In this document: piece after piece, positions 51,561-60,280 of the stretch | Layout of the letters: each line of letters begins with the position of its first letter | How positions within the stretch are numbered: the first letter of the stretch is position 1 | NCBI GenBank assembly: GCA_030622955.1 | Contig: JAUXFM010000004.1 | Coordinates: forward strand, 1 to 60,280 | Reading direction: 5' to 3' | DNA: 60,280 nucleotides | From: Lentisphaerales bacterium | GTDB taxonomy: Bacteria; Verrucomicrobiota; Kiritimatiellia; JAUXFM01 | Position numbers and translations under genes: made by a program | The notes under the pieces: model-generated | Seen by the model: the letters and a program-made list of their open reading frames with translations, nothing else | Told to the model about the DNA's origin: nothing | The model's database searches: none

Positions 51561-52986
51561 CTAGGGCCTCCTTAATTTCCTCCGTCATCGTTTTTGTATC
51601 TATCAGAGATTGAACAATCTCAGGGCGGCGGTTCTTGACCTGTGCAACGAACGCACTCAATTTACGACTGACATCACGCGGCGCGGTTCCCTGCAGAAAA
51701 CCTTTCTCAAGAGCATGGAGGATCATGACCTGTTCCTGGAGCGGAACAGGTTCGTTCTCATTCTGCTTGAGCAATTCTTCGAGGCATCTCCCCTTCTGAA
51801 GACGTTCCTCAACGGCCTCGGACACACCGGCCTTGATCCTGGTCATCTTCTCCAGTTCCTTGTGTCGGATATAGTCCATCTTCAGCATGCTGGACTGTTT
51901 TTTCATAGCAGGCCACTGCACCTTGCTACCGATACGAGAGACCGACAGGCCCATATCAATGGCGGGCTTGAAACCCTCGCCGAACAGGGAGGCATTGAGG
52001 TATATCTGGCCGTCGGTCATCGAAATGATGTTTGACGGTATGTAGCCGGCAAAGTCACCCTCGAGTGTTTCGACGATCGGAAGATGTGTCATGCTGCCCC
52101 CGCCACGCTCTTCTTTCATCTTGCCGGCACGTTCGACAAGCTGTGAATGAATGTAGAAAATGTCGCCGGGATAGGCGTCGCGACCCGGCGCGCGCTCGAG
52201 CAAGAGTGATATCTGGCGATATGCCCATGCATGCTTGGTGAAGTCATCGAAGACCAGCAGGACATCCATGTTTTTTTCATGCGTGAAGTACTCTCCCACG
52301 CTCGCAGCCACGTAGGGCGAAAGATACTGCTGGCCCATGGGGTCCGCTGCAGTCGCAGCGACTATGATGCCGTACTCCCATATGTTATGAGTATTAAAAA
52401 CCTCGATGACCTTGTTCAGGGCCGCTTCTGATTTGCCTATACAGGAATAGATGCAGATCACGCCCTCATTCTTCTGGTTGATCATCGCATCGAGACCAAC
52501 CGACGTCTTGCCGGTCATGCGGTCGCCAAGAATGAGCATCCTCTGACCTTTACCCACAGGTAGCGTCATATCGACCATCTTCACACCTGTCTGCAGGACG
52601 TCGTCAAGCGGTACCCGCTCAAGAACAGTGGGCGCAATATTGAAGATCGGCCAGCGTCTTGTTTCTTTAATGGGGCCATTGCCATCAATTGGTTCGCCGA
52701 GCGCATTGATAATCCTTCCCGTAAAGGCATCTCCGACAGGGACCTGGAACTCGTCGATTGTGGTAGTAACCTTGTCCCCTGGCTTGATGGCGCCCGTCTG
52801 CTTCACGAGCAGTACAAGAACGTAATCTGCATCGAATCCCACAATGACGCCACGTGATGATTCCCCGATAGTGACCATCTGGCCATTCATGCAGTTGGTC
52901 AGCCCGATCACGTTGACAACATCCTGCCTGATCTCTGCGACAGAGCCATGTTCCTTGAGTTGCAGGAGATTTATCTTGAACGCCAT
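51523..52986 (-). CDS. F-type ATPase alpha-like subunit 1
   Basis: 487 residues. Walker A GDRMTGKT (154-161; canonical GDRQTGKT), DVLLVFDDFTKHAWAYRQIS (241-260) and the arginine finger in GLSVSRIGSK (R351) are present. The first about 20 residues of canonical alpha, which contact delta, are absent; the protein starts almost at the beta-barrel. The usual glutamine in GQKRS is lysine (GKSEAAL). It is the more canonical of two alphas in this operon and should pair with beta to form competent sites. It follows the membrane-anchored protein by 4 bp. Confidence 0.92.
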   Translation of the reverse strand: MAFKINLLQLKEHGSVAEIRQDVVNVIGLTNCMNGQMVTIGESSRGVIVGFDADYVLVLLVKQTGAIKPGDKVTTTIDEFQVPVGDAFTGRIINALGEPIDGNGPIKETRRWPIFNIAPTVLERVPLDDVLQTGVKMVDMTLPVGKGQRMLILGDRMTGKTSVGLDAMINQKNEGVICIYSCIGKSEAALNKVIEVFNTHNIWEYGIIVAATAADPMGQQYLSPYVAASVGEYFTHEKNMDVLLVFDDFTKHAWAYRQISLLLERAPGRDAYPGDIFYIHSQLVERAGKMKEERGGGSMTHLPIVETLEGDFAGYIPSNIISMTDGQIYLNASLFGEGFKPAIDMGLSVSRIGSKVQWPAMKKQSSMLKMDYIRHKELEKMTRIKAGVSEAVEERLQKGRCLEELLKQNENEPVPLQEQVMILHALEKGFLQGTAPRDVSRKLSAFVAQVKNRRPEIVQSLIDTKTMTEEIKEALDEQLSQFSDTAV

Positions 52987-52990
52987 ACTA

Positions 52991-54379
52991 TTATTCCTGA
53001 CCGCTGTCTCCGAGTTTCTCTGACTTGCTCTTGCCGAACCACCTTAGGAAGAATAATAGACTGACCAAGCCCAGGAATCCAAGAACGATATAGATGATTA
53101 TCCACGTTGTTCTGGGATCAGGCGCTTTGACGCTCAGCATTGGTGTCGTCCATTTGGGCTCTTTCTTTCTCCTGAGCACCTCTTCAAGCCTATCGAGTTT
53201 GCCCTTGATCTTTCCCAGCTTACGCGTTTGAACGCGGAAGAAATCGACGTATTCCGGGCCCAGTGTTTCCGGCTTCGTCTCCGCTGTGATCTGGTTCAGC
53301 TCTTCGATTATGCCAGCAACGTGCAACTGCAGATCTTCGTGCCCCTCTTCGGCGCTCACGACGGCCAGAAGGTTAGTAGCGATGGAAGTAAACTCAATTA
53401 TGTAATCGCCATTGATATCCCATTTGTCCTTTATCAGGACAGGGAACTCCTTCTTCTCCCTGGCGGCCAGCTCCAGGTCATTGATGTAAACGTAGGTTCG
53501 CTTACGTCTGGCATCGTATCCCACTTTCAGCATGTCCGGATCGACAACATCCTCAACGCCGATCTCCTCGGGAAGATCTCTTCGCACGGAAATGACCCTG
53601 TTGGTGAGTGGCGAAGTGTTCTCGACTTCGATCTTCATAACGGCGGATTTGTAGCCGCCGCTTGGCACCTTGCGCTCATCGCGTTCCCATTCCACTTCCG
53701 AGACAATGGGATCGATTGGCGCAACATCTATTCCCTCCATGATCAGGAAGTTTTCAAGTTGTCCGAGATTCTTGACCGCCTTCCCGTAGATCTTGCGGGT
53801 GGTCGAGTATGCCCTGATATGCTGCAGGGGCGGCACCATGCCGATGGCATTCTCTTCCTGTATTACCAGGAGCTGGTTCAGATCCATAACGACCTTGTCC
53901 CTGATATTGGTGGCCGTGCCCATGAATTCGCTCTCCTTCTTCTTGAGCTTCGTCACGGCTTCCGTGGCCCTTGTCTTCAGGGTCTCAATCTTGTCGGCAG
54001 GGAAAGTCCATACGTCCTCGAGCACAACTTCGAGATTCTTGACGCTCTGTGCGGAATTGGTACCCAGCTCTACTTCGCCCCGGACAAAATAGCGGTCTTC
54101 CTTAATGTTATAGCCTATGTTAAGACCGGCGCTGTCAGTGACATTTTCAGGGCGGATACCGACAGGCAGGTCCCGTTTGACAGACACTTTCTGCTCTTTG
54201 GCGTTGGGCCTGTTCACCACCCGAATCCGCATTATGATCTCCGCCGCCCGGGCAGGCGGGACATACCCCACAGCGAGTGCCAGGACAACGAGCAATGAGA
54301 TAAACATACCGCGCTCTATCGCAGGATTCCTGCCCGATGTACGGGTACAGAACAATAGTAGTGGTCGTTTGCCTGTCAT
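52991..54379 (-). CDS. Duplicated-domain exported protein with C-terminal TM, ATPase-linked
   Basis: 462 residues, no recognised family. A signal peptide (MFISLLVVLALAVGYVPPARA, from internal Met 25; an ATG at 54307 may be the real start) is followed by two copies of one unit. Each has a beta-rich head with RDLPxxI...D.V.D...LxxGY and a helical or coiled-coil tail (RDKVVMDLNQLLVIQEEN; HVAGIIEELNQITAET). One TM lies at about 424-447 with a 15-residue basic tail inside. It lies 4 bp from alpha-1, so it is co-transcribed with the ATPase. It is not subunit a: only one internal TM. Confidence 0.8.
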   Translation of the reverse strand: MTGKRPLLLFCTRTSGRNPAIERGMFISLLVVLALAVGYVPPARAAEIIMRIRVVNRPNAKEQKVSVKRDLPVGIRPENVTDSAGLNIGYNIKEDRYFVRGEVELGTNSAQSVKNLEVVLEDVWTFPADKIETLKTRATEAVTKLKKKESEFMGTATNIRDKVVMDLNQLLVIQEENAIGMVPPLQHIRAYSTTRKIYGKAVKNLGQLENFLIMEGIDVAPIDPIVSEVEWERDERKVPSGGYKSAVMKIEVENTSPLTNRVISVRRDLPEEIGVEDVVDPDMLKVGYDARRKRTYVYINDLELAAREKKEFPVLIKDKWDINGDYIIEFTSIATNLLAVVSAEEGHEDLQLHVAGIIEELNQITAETKPETLGPEYVDFFRVQTRKLGKIKGKLDRLEEVLRRKKEPKWTTPMLSVKAPDPRTTWIIIYIVLGFLGLVSLLFFLRWFGKSKSEKLGDSGQE

Positions 54380-54445
54380 GCCAGATTCATGCTAACAGCA
54401 ATTAACCCTTGAAGCAAAAGGTTTTGGGACGGTAGAAGAGGGCCG

Positions 54446-57400
54446 CTACTCTGCGGCTTCCAGCCAGTCCTGGATGACCGGCTGGTTGATCTGTTCGTCC
54501 ATCAACATGCGCATGAGCGACATGTCTGCTTTCACACCTGCGAGAGCATTATAAAGATCTGCAAGGGATTCCTCATTAAACGAACCCTTGCCGGGCGGCG
54601 CGGTCGCAGGTTTCCCGAGAAGGGGATCTGCACCTTCCTCCTTGGCCCACTTGTTGATATTCGCAATTGCATCCTTGAGGCCATCAACAAGAGCATCGTT
54701 GTTGATACCCGTTGAGATAGACGCTACGCTTCTCTGCATCTCCTCGACCCGCTTCGTAAGCGCCTTGATATGAGTGGCCGCCTCTTCAAACTCGCCATCG
54801 CCCATGGAGGTTTTAACGGCCTGGACACCGCTGGCAGCGGAACCTGCCAGTGTCTTGGCAGAGCTGGCAGCTTTCTTCGCTCCGAAAGCGTCGTCACCCA
54901 CCCCGTCCAGTGAATTGTCAACATGATGAAGCACACCGAAGACGGTTTCCGACTCCCAAGTATCGGCAGGGTTGCCTATATTCTGGCTTATGACTGTCAA
55001 GGAGTTCGAAGTGGTCTCCTGCATATCATGCATCTTCTGCATGGAGCTGGATGCTGAAGCATGAAGGGTTTTCAGTTCTGTCAGACCGGAATCCACTGTG
55101 GTCATTCCTGATTCTATCGTGGCAAGGCTGGTCTCCACAGCCGTCAGATCCGTCCCCGCGAGGTTCGTGATGGCGGCCTGGAGCTGATCGACAACATTGC
55201 TCATATTGGCCCAGTCGACGCCTGCGAGCACGGCGAGGTTGGCTGCCATATTGGTCACCTCGGTGTAGATGGTACTGACCTGGTTCGACACTGCATTAAC
55301 CGCGCTGAGAATTGTTGCGATGTTGGTAACGCTGGATTCTATGGTACTTATTTGCGACGCGAGCTGCTGCAAGCTGGCCGTTGTGATCTCAATCACCATG
55401 CGGTCACGCGGCGATGTAGCTACAGCTGGATCGTCGACACATTCGATAGTGTAGTCGCCCACACCCCAGGTACATGCGATCTCGTAGTTGTAGAGTCCTC
55501 CATTGATCGTGGCCATGCTATTACTGTGCACCATGGTCCCACTGCTGTCATAAGCCGTTATCGAAGGCGTCAGGCCAGTTCCCGACTTGTAGAGGATCAG
55601 GTTGGTGCTGTTCAGCATCACCGTCGTGGGTCTCGTCAGGATACGTGCTCCACGCCATTCGACCTGGGTCTCTATGCGGGCGACTATTGAACTTATGGCC
55701 GTGATCGATGGTCCGATAGAAGCGATATTGGTCACAACGCCATCGAGCGTGGCGAATGCATTGGTATAGGTTTTCACAATCGAAACAAGGTTCGTGACCT
55801 CGCTCTCCACTCGACCGACGCTGCTGGTGAGATTTGTCAGCAGGCTTGTGGCGCCTGCCCTGAACGTACCCTGCTGAGTGGCGAGAACATCAAGGTTTGT
55901 TCTCACCCGGAAGACATTGCTCTGTATTGCCGATTCGACGTTCGCAATTTGTGTCTGCAGCGTCAGCAGTTCGGCAGAAGCTGCAGCCAGCCTGACAGTA
56001 TAAGAGACAGCCGAAGAATAGCTGGCACCCGAGAAATTCACGTCCACCTTGGCAAAATAAGTCTCACCAGGGGTCAGCGTTGCCGTGACATTGTCCCAGT
56101 ACAACCGGAAGATGCCGCTTGCCAGTGGCGCGCTGCTGTTGAGCGTATAGATCTCTGTCCCGGCAGTGTCATAGAAATGGATCGCACAACTGTCCGGCGT
56201 AGCCAGGACATCACCGCCCCTTTCGAGCCATGCATGGATGGTAAGGTTTGTGCTGACATCGTTGTAGACAATATCCGCCATGACATGGTAATCCGGCTCA
56301 ATCTCTGATTTGGCCATGGCCACATCGATCGTCCGTGACGGCCTGGATATCCAGTCGAACACGACCTTGTCATGAAAGAACTCCCTGTACCACACGGTAT
56401 CGAAATGGCCATACGGATACATATGATTCATTGGCGATGTCATGCTCGACCTGGTCCATCCTGAACTGTCAGTTACGGCCAGTTGTGTAAGGTTGCTCCC
56501 CGTGTTCTGGTCATAGACATGCCAGGCAATGGTAAAGTACCGGATACTTAACATCCCCTCGATATCGTCGAACGGACCGTGGAAATCATATGCATAGTTG
56601 TTCGTATAGTTCCTGTCCTGGATTCTCAGCCAGACGGTATCGCTCTGAACGTCAGGGACAGTCATGACATACTGGTTCGGTTTCTGCATGCCACCCAGAC
56701 AGGGCACAGAACTGGTATTCACCTGGGTCCAGTTACCCGGCGCTCGCGTGGGATCGATTGAGTAATAGAAATCAACATTGCTGACGTTGCCCCAGCCGTA
56801 CCAGGTCACAAGCGTCGGTTCCAGCGCATAGAACACCGATCCATTGGTCGGGGTCAGGATTTGGAATTTGGGCGACAGATAGAAGACCTGTGACGTATCC
56901 TGGATACCGGCAGTAGCAGTGTTGGTGATGTATATCTTGGCCGCTCCGAGCTGGGATGGATCGGAGGGGATCCAGTTCAATGTGCGGATGTTGTTCGACG
57001 ATTGGATTGCGCCAACAATAGGCTGGTATGTCAGAAAATCATTCGTCGAATATACCACGGCCCAACCTTCGCCCATGCTGCCACCCATGCTCCAGCTCAC
57101 AACATTGGTCTCACTCACCCGCCAGAATTCGCCTGCGGCAGGGGAAAGGATCTTAATCAGCGGATTTGCAACAATCTCGATGGCTGCAGAATCACCGAAG
57201 TAGCCGCCCGTATCCGTGACCCTCACGATCATACTTGTCCCGACCGCATTACTCGGGACAACCCACCAGTAGAGCGAACCCGCAACATTATTCGTACTCC
57301 AGACGGGCACGCCATTGGAGAACACCTCGATGGTGTTGGTGCCATCAGTACCGACCGATGTCCATTGGATCAAATTCGTCTCACCGACAGCCCAGATATC

Positions 57401-60280
57401 GCTGCCGATCGGTCTGGTGACCTTGACACCACCGACGGTGAAGACAGCTGACTCTGCAAATCGCGGCGCACCAGCAACAGTGTAAGCAATACGGATCTGT
57501 GCGTTCGTTGAAGGAGTTCTGGTAGCCTCGACGATCCAATTGGTAGCATTCAGGCCGTCACTGATACCAATGTTCTGTGCGATCGGATTGGCGGTATCCC
57601 AGCTCCCGCCGCCGTCAGACGAGTAGTGAATATCACCGAGGATATCGACCGCTGCCGCAACAAACCTGATCTGTTGCGTGCTGCCAAGTTCCCAGTTATC
57701 GCCCGTTGTCGGATTGGCGATCTTGACTCCGCGCAGCGTAAATGGCTTGGAAAGTGTCTCATACCCAACGTCGACAGGATAACCCGGCGAATTCGTAATG
57801 TGAATCTTCAGCAGGGCATTGGTTGTCGGGGGCAGGTTCACGTCAACGCTCCATGCATTGGATACAATCTGGCCTACAGGAATATCTATGGCCGTAAAGC
57901 TCGGCATTTCGTATGTGGCGCCACCATTCGTTGAGATATAGAACCTGGCGCCCGCATTGATTCCGATACCAGCCTCAATCCACCATATGGTGTAAGCCTG
58001 CCCGATATCCACGGCAGACGCAGTGGTCGGATCCGTGATCTTGATGCCACGCGCAACGAATGTGCCGGAATAATTCGCGTATATGCCGGATGCCGGCAGA
58101 CCTGCGGTATACCTAATCCTTGCGTTCTCGGATGGATCGAGATCAGCAGTCATGCCCGCCGTCCAGTTGTAACTGTTAATGCCCGGCGCAGTTTCGTTGT
58201 TGAAATCGGTCAGAATATTGACCCAGTTCCCCGTTCCATTGGGGGAATAATCAACGTCCATGGTATTGTCCAGGGTCCCTGCCGATACCCACGACAGGCC
58301 TGTAACCACCGGTGTGTTCACCGTATAGATGGCATTATTGGTCGGTTTCAAGCCAAGCAAGCCGACCACGGTAAAGTCATAATCGGAGATATCGTACATG
58401 TTCGAGACCGCCGGATCCGTGGCGATAATCCTGAGCCGGCCTTCCACTGTCGGGTACGTCGGCGTATAAAGATTTGTCCTGGCAGCAAGCGGGAAATTGG
58501 ACGAGGTCATATCTATCCAGGGCCCGTTCGTGCCCCGGTTTGAGATCTGGACCACGCAGCTCTCCCCCGGTCCTGCGGCAGCATAGTTCCAGGAACTCGT
58601 CTGGATTGTACTCATGATCCATTTTAGCTCACCAAAAGTACCATTCGGATAATTGACCTTCACGCCCGCGATATTGAATGACTCTGAGACGCCATTCAGA
58701 ACACCTGCCGTCTTCTGTATCTTGATCTTCGCATTGATCGAGGGGGCTGACGGTATATCCGACCAGACAAAAAAGTTGGTTACAGCAATGTTGTTCGTGT
58801 TGGGATAACCCACAACAGGAGTGAGCCTGTTCTGTGTCAGGAAATCGTTTGTTGACCAGAAGATATCAACCAATGGACCTGCGCCACCTGCAGTCCAGGC
58901 AATGACATTGGTCGTCCCGACCTGCCACGCTGCGTTGTTGCTGGGCGCCTTGATGTCAATATCAGCAATCGTAAAGAGATCCGATATACCCCAGGCTCGA
59001 CTATTGGTGCCGGACGTGAGTTTTATGATGCAGGTCGGGCTAGGGTTACTCGCAGCTATCGTCCAGATATGACTGTTGGCGCCATTGGTATTCGGCCAAT
59101 TCGTAAACGTAGACCAATTCGTACCACCATCGAGGGAAAGCTCAAATGTTGCCGAGCTGTTATCGCCTGCCGACTCCCACACAATGTTGGTAATGGTGCG
59201 CCTGCCCCATTCATCTCCGCCACGGGGGCTCGTGATCCGCATACCTGCGAGCACAAAATCCCTGTCAGATGAGTCGCCCTTGAAGTTAGGCGTTGTAGCG
59301 AGACTGATCCTCACACGTGCCTGGGTCGAGAGAAGCGAAGGATCCGTCTTGGGGATCGCCCATATGTTGACATTGTTGGTGGAGTTCACGACATTCGCAA
59401 TGTTCGTGAAGATCACGTTGTAATTGTTCCCGCCATCACTGCTGAAATGGATATCTACGGCGGCAATGCCGGGTGGCGACGCCCACACGATGTAATTCGT
59501 CTCGCCGTTGTACCAGACCTCGCCACCGTTCGGCGAAAGAAGATGCAACCTGTCACGCAACTGGAAATCGCTATCTGAGACATCCCAGATCGTGCTCGGG
59601 TTATCGGAATCCTCGATCTTGATCCGCATATTATTCCTGACGCCCAGCACCCAGGGAGTAGCCCAGGGATAATTGCTGTTGTTCGGGACACCTGCTGCGA
59701 TGGCCGTCCAGTTGGTCCCGCTATTCACGGAATAATAGAGGTCCACATTTGCGGCGGTGATCCCGTCCGTTACCCAGCGGATGTTGTTTGTCACGCCTGC
59801 AAGCCACGCATCATCACCAACTTCTGTGCCGTCCGGTTCGGTCAGGACAATCCTGCCGCCAGCGCCAATTGTCCTGATCTCATCAACCCCGACCTGGTGC
59901 GCTCCATCTGAATCCAGCCAGGTCTTTACCCTGAAGTTGATTCCCGTTTCGTTATATAGCTCCTCATAAAAAGAGTCGATATTCGCGTTGATCACGTTTT
60001 GTGACGAGGTATTCAGCCCATATCCCCACCCCATCGAATTCGTCCATTCAGAACCGCTCCAGTAGTACCAGGTCGGTGCAAGCCCGCTATCGCCCGAGAT
60101 CTGGTACTGCACTGCCGTATTTGTTTCCGCGTTAATGATATGCTGGAAGGATATGAGGCGGCCGGAGAAGTACTTGGTAAAAGTTTGTTTGGGCTCACCG
60201 GTCGGCTGGTCACTCGGATAGCTCGATGCTTCAACGCTCACGCCCTGCAGGACCGGCGCATACTTATGATGCTCGGTCTC
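54446..60280 (-). CDS. Giant Ig-like repeat and coiled-coil protein, 5' end outside window
   Basis: At least 1,944 residues. The track places the start at a GTG (60241), but the frame stays open to the window edge (ETEHHKYAPVLQG...), so the true N-terminus and any signal peptide lie outside. From about residue 125 there are eleven roughly 95-115-residue beta-sandwich repeats with the pattern I..P..G..W..G.TN.I.W, similar to FlgD-like/Ig-like modules. Then a mixed domain (about 1270-1500), coiled coil, one more beta domain (near 1625) and a long coiled coil to the C-terminus. No TM is seen. The stop is 66 bp before the next ATPase-linked gene. Confidence 0.8.
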   Translation of the reverse strand, partial: ETEHHKYAPVLQGVSVEASSYPSDQPTGEPKQTFTKYFSGRLISFQHIINAETNTAVQYQISGDSGLAPTWYYWSGSEWTNSMGWGYGLNTSSQNVINANIDSFYEELYNETGINFRVKTWLDSDGAHQVGVDEIRTIGAGGRIVLTEPDGTEVGDDAWLAGVTNNIRWVTDGITAANVDLYYSVNSGTNWTAIAAGVPNNSNYPWATPWVLGVRNNMRIKIEDSDNPSTIWDVSDSDFQLRDRLHLLSPNGGEVWYNGETNYIVWASPPGIAAVDIHFSSDGGNNYNVIFTNIANVVNSTNNVNIWAIPKTDPSLLSTQARVRISLATTPNFKGDSSDRDFVLAGMRITSPRGGDEWGRRTITNIVWESAGDNSSATFELSLDGGTNWSTFTNWPNTNGANSHIWTIAASNPSPTCIIKLTSGTNSRAWGISDLFTIADIDIKAPSNNAAWQVGTTNVIAWTAGGAGPLVDIFWSTNDFLTQNRLTPVVGYPNTNNIAVTNFFVWSDIPSAPSINAKIKIQKTAGVLNGVSESFNIAGVKVNYPNGTFGELKWIMSTIQTSSWNYAAAGPGESCVVQISNRGTNGPWIDMTSSNFPLAARTNLYTPTYPTVEGRLRIIATDPAVSNMYDISDYDFTVVGLLGLKPTNNAIYTVNTPVVTGLSWVSAGTLDNTMDVDYSPNGTGNWVNILTDFNNETAPGINSYNWTAGMTADLDPSENARIRYTAGLPASGIYANYSGTFVARGIKITDPTTASAVDIGQAYTIWWIEAGIGINAGARFYISTNGGATYEMPSFTAIDIPVGQIVSNAWSVDVNLPPTTNALLKIHITNSPGYPVDVGYETLSKPFTLRGVKIANPTTGDNWELGSTQQIRFVAAAVDILGDIHYSSDGGGSWDTANPIAQNIGISDGLNATNWIVEATRTPSTNAQIRIAYTVAGAPRFAESAVFTVGGVKVTRPIGSDIWAVGETNLIQWTSVGTDGTNTIEVFSNGVPVWSTNNVAGSLYWWVVPSNAVGTSMIVRVTDTGGYFGDSAAIEIVANPLIKILSPAAGEFWRVSETNVVSWSMGGSMGEGWAVVYSTNDFLTYQPIVGAIQSSNNIRTLNWIPSDPSQLGAAKIYITNTATAGIQDTSQVFYLSPKFQILTPTNGSVFYALEPTLVTWYGWGNVSNVDFYYSIDPTRAPGNWTQVNTSSVPCLGGMQKPNQYVMTVPDVQSDTVWLRIQDRNYTNNYAYDFHGPFDDIEGMLSIRYFTIAWHVYDQNTGSNLTQLAVTDSSGWTRSSMTSPMNHMYPYGHFDTVWYREFFHDKVVFDWISRPSRTIDVAMAKSEIEPDYHVMADIVYNDVSTNLTIHAWLERGGDVLATPDSCAIHFYDTAGTEIYTLNSSAPLASGIFRLYWDNVTATLTPGETYFAKVDVNFSGASYSSAVSYTVRLAAASAELLTLQTQIANVESAIQSNVFRVRTNLDVLATQQGTFRAGATSLLTNLTSSVGRVESEVTNLVSIVKTYTNAFATLDGVVTNIASIGPSITAISSIVARIETQVEWRGARILTRPTTVMLNSTNLILYKSGTGLTPSITAYDSSGTMVHSNSMATINGGLYNYEIACTWGVGDYTIECVDDPAVATSPRDRMVIEITTASLQQLASQISTIESSVTNIATILSAVNAVSNQVSTIYTEVTNMAANLAVLAGVDWANMSNVVDQLQAAITNLAGTDLTAVETSLATIESGMTTVDSGLTELKTLHASASSSMQKMHDMQETTSNSLTVISQNIGNPADTWESETVFGVLHHVDNSLDGVGDDAFGAKKAASSAKTLAGSAASGVQAVKTSMGDGEFEEAATHIKALTKRVEEMQRSVASISTGINNDALVDGLKDAIANINKWAKEEGADPLLGKPATAPPGKGSFNEESLADLYNALAGVKADMSLMRMLMDEQINQPVIQDWLEAAE

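Noticed and set aside
52991-54379. 462-aa protein as subunit a
   Set aside because: It has a signal peptide, two soluble repeats and one TM only, not 5-6 membrane helices with the essential arginine.
60239-60241. GTG as true start of the giant protein
   Set aside because: The frame is open to the window edge and no signal peptide or ribosome binding site precedes the GTG.

Overview
The window reads as about 60 kb of chromosome from a Gram-negative, probably PVC-type bacterium (Kiritimatiellota, Lentisphaerota or a relative). This placement rests on gene-content style: several UroD-like methyltransferase homologues, a GH95 fucosidase, a pseudopilin secretion operon and Ig-like repeat giants. 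No rRNA or marker phylogeny is available here, so it is low to moderate confidence. TGA is a normal stop codon.

Layout. 0.1-9.3 kb is housekeeping: dTDP-glucose dehydratase, Nudix hydrolase, YihY, a membrane-fused spermidine-synthase-like protein, nitroreductase and ComM. 9.4-13.3 kb is a decaying accessory zone. It holds a frameshifted L,D-transpeptidase, a BrnT/BrnA-like toxin-antitoxin pair whose toxin has an in-frame stop, a sugar-hydrolase-like protein, a nucleotidyltransferase with its small partner, and a 5'-truncated group II intron. 13.5-21.8 kb is one tightly coupled + strand operon: two UroD-like proteins, a complete ribose-type ABC importer (ATPase, two permeases, lipoprotein binding protein) and a third UroD-like protein. 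22-25 kb has small exported proteins and a DsbD-like protein. 25-28.3 kb has the GH95 enzyme, tRNA-Thr(CGT), a MITE-like element and palindromic repeats. 28.3-35.9 kb has holA, a YqfF/PgpH-type HD protein, ybeY, DUF502, mgtE, recO and a parvulin-type lipoprotein.

35.9-45.9 kb (- strand) is a type II secretion/type IV pilus-like assembly operon: GspE, GspF, a gluzincin peptidase, GspG, I, J, K, L and M homologues, then a membrane MORN-repeat protein. No secretin, GspC or prepilin peptidase is in the window.

46.1-60.3 kb (- strand) is the most unusual part: an F-type rotary ATPase-like operon of non-canonical composition. From upstream it encodes a very large Ig-like/coiled-coil protein (cut by the window edge), a signal-peptide plus C-terminal-TM protein with an internal duplication, two different alpha-type subunits, a short epsilon, subunit c, a b-delta fusion, gamma and beta. 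Subunit a is absent from the cluster. The second alpha lacks the arginine finger. The b-delta/gamma junction carries 20 copies of a 7-bp repeat. Beta and c keep their key residues, so the machine looks active. Its output, whether ion pumping or mechanical coupling to the giant envelope protein, cannot be read from sequence. This is my main candidate for an undescribed system.
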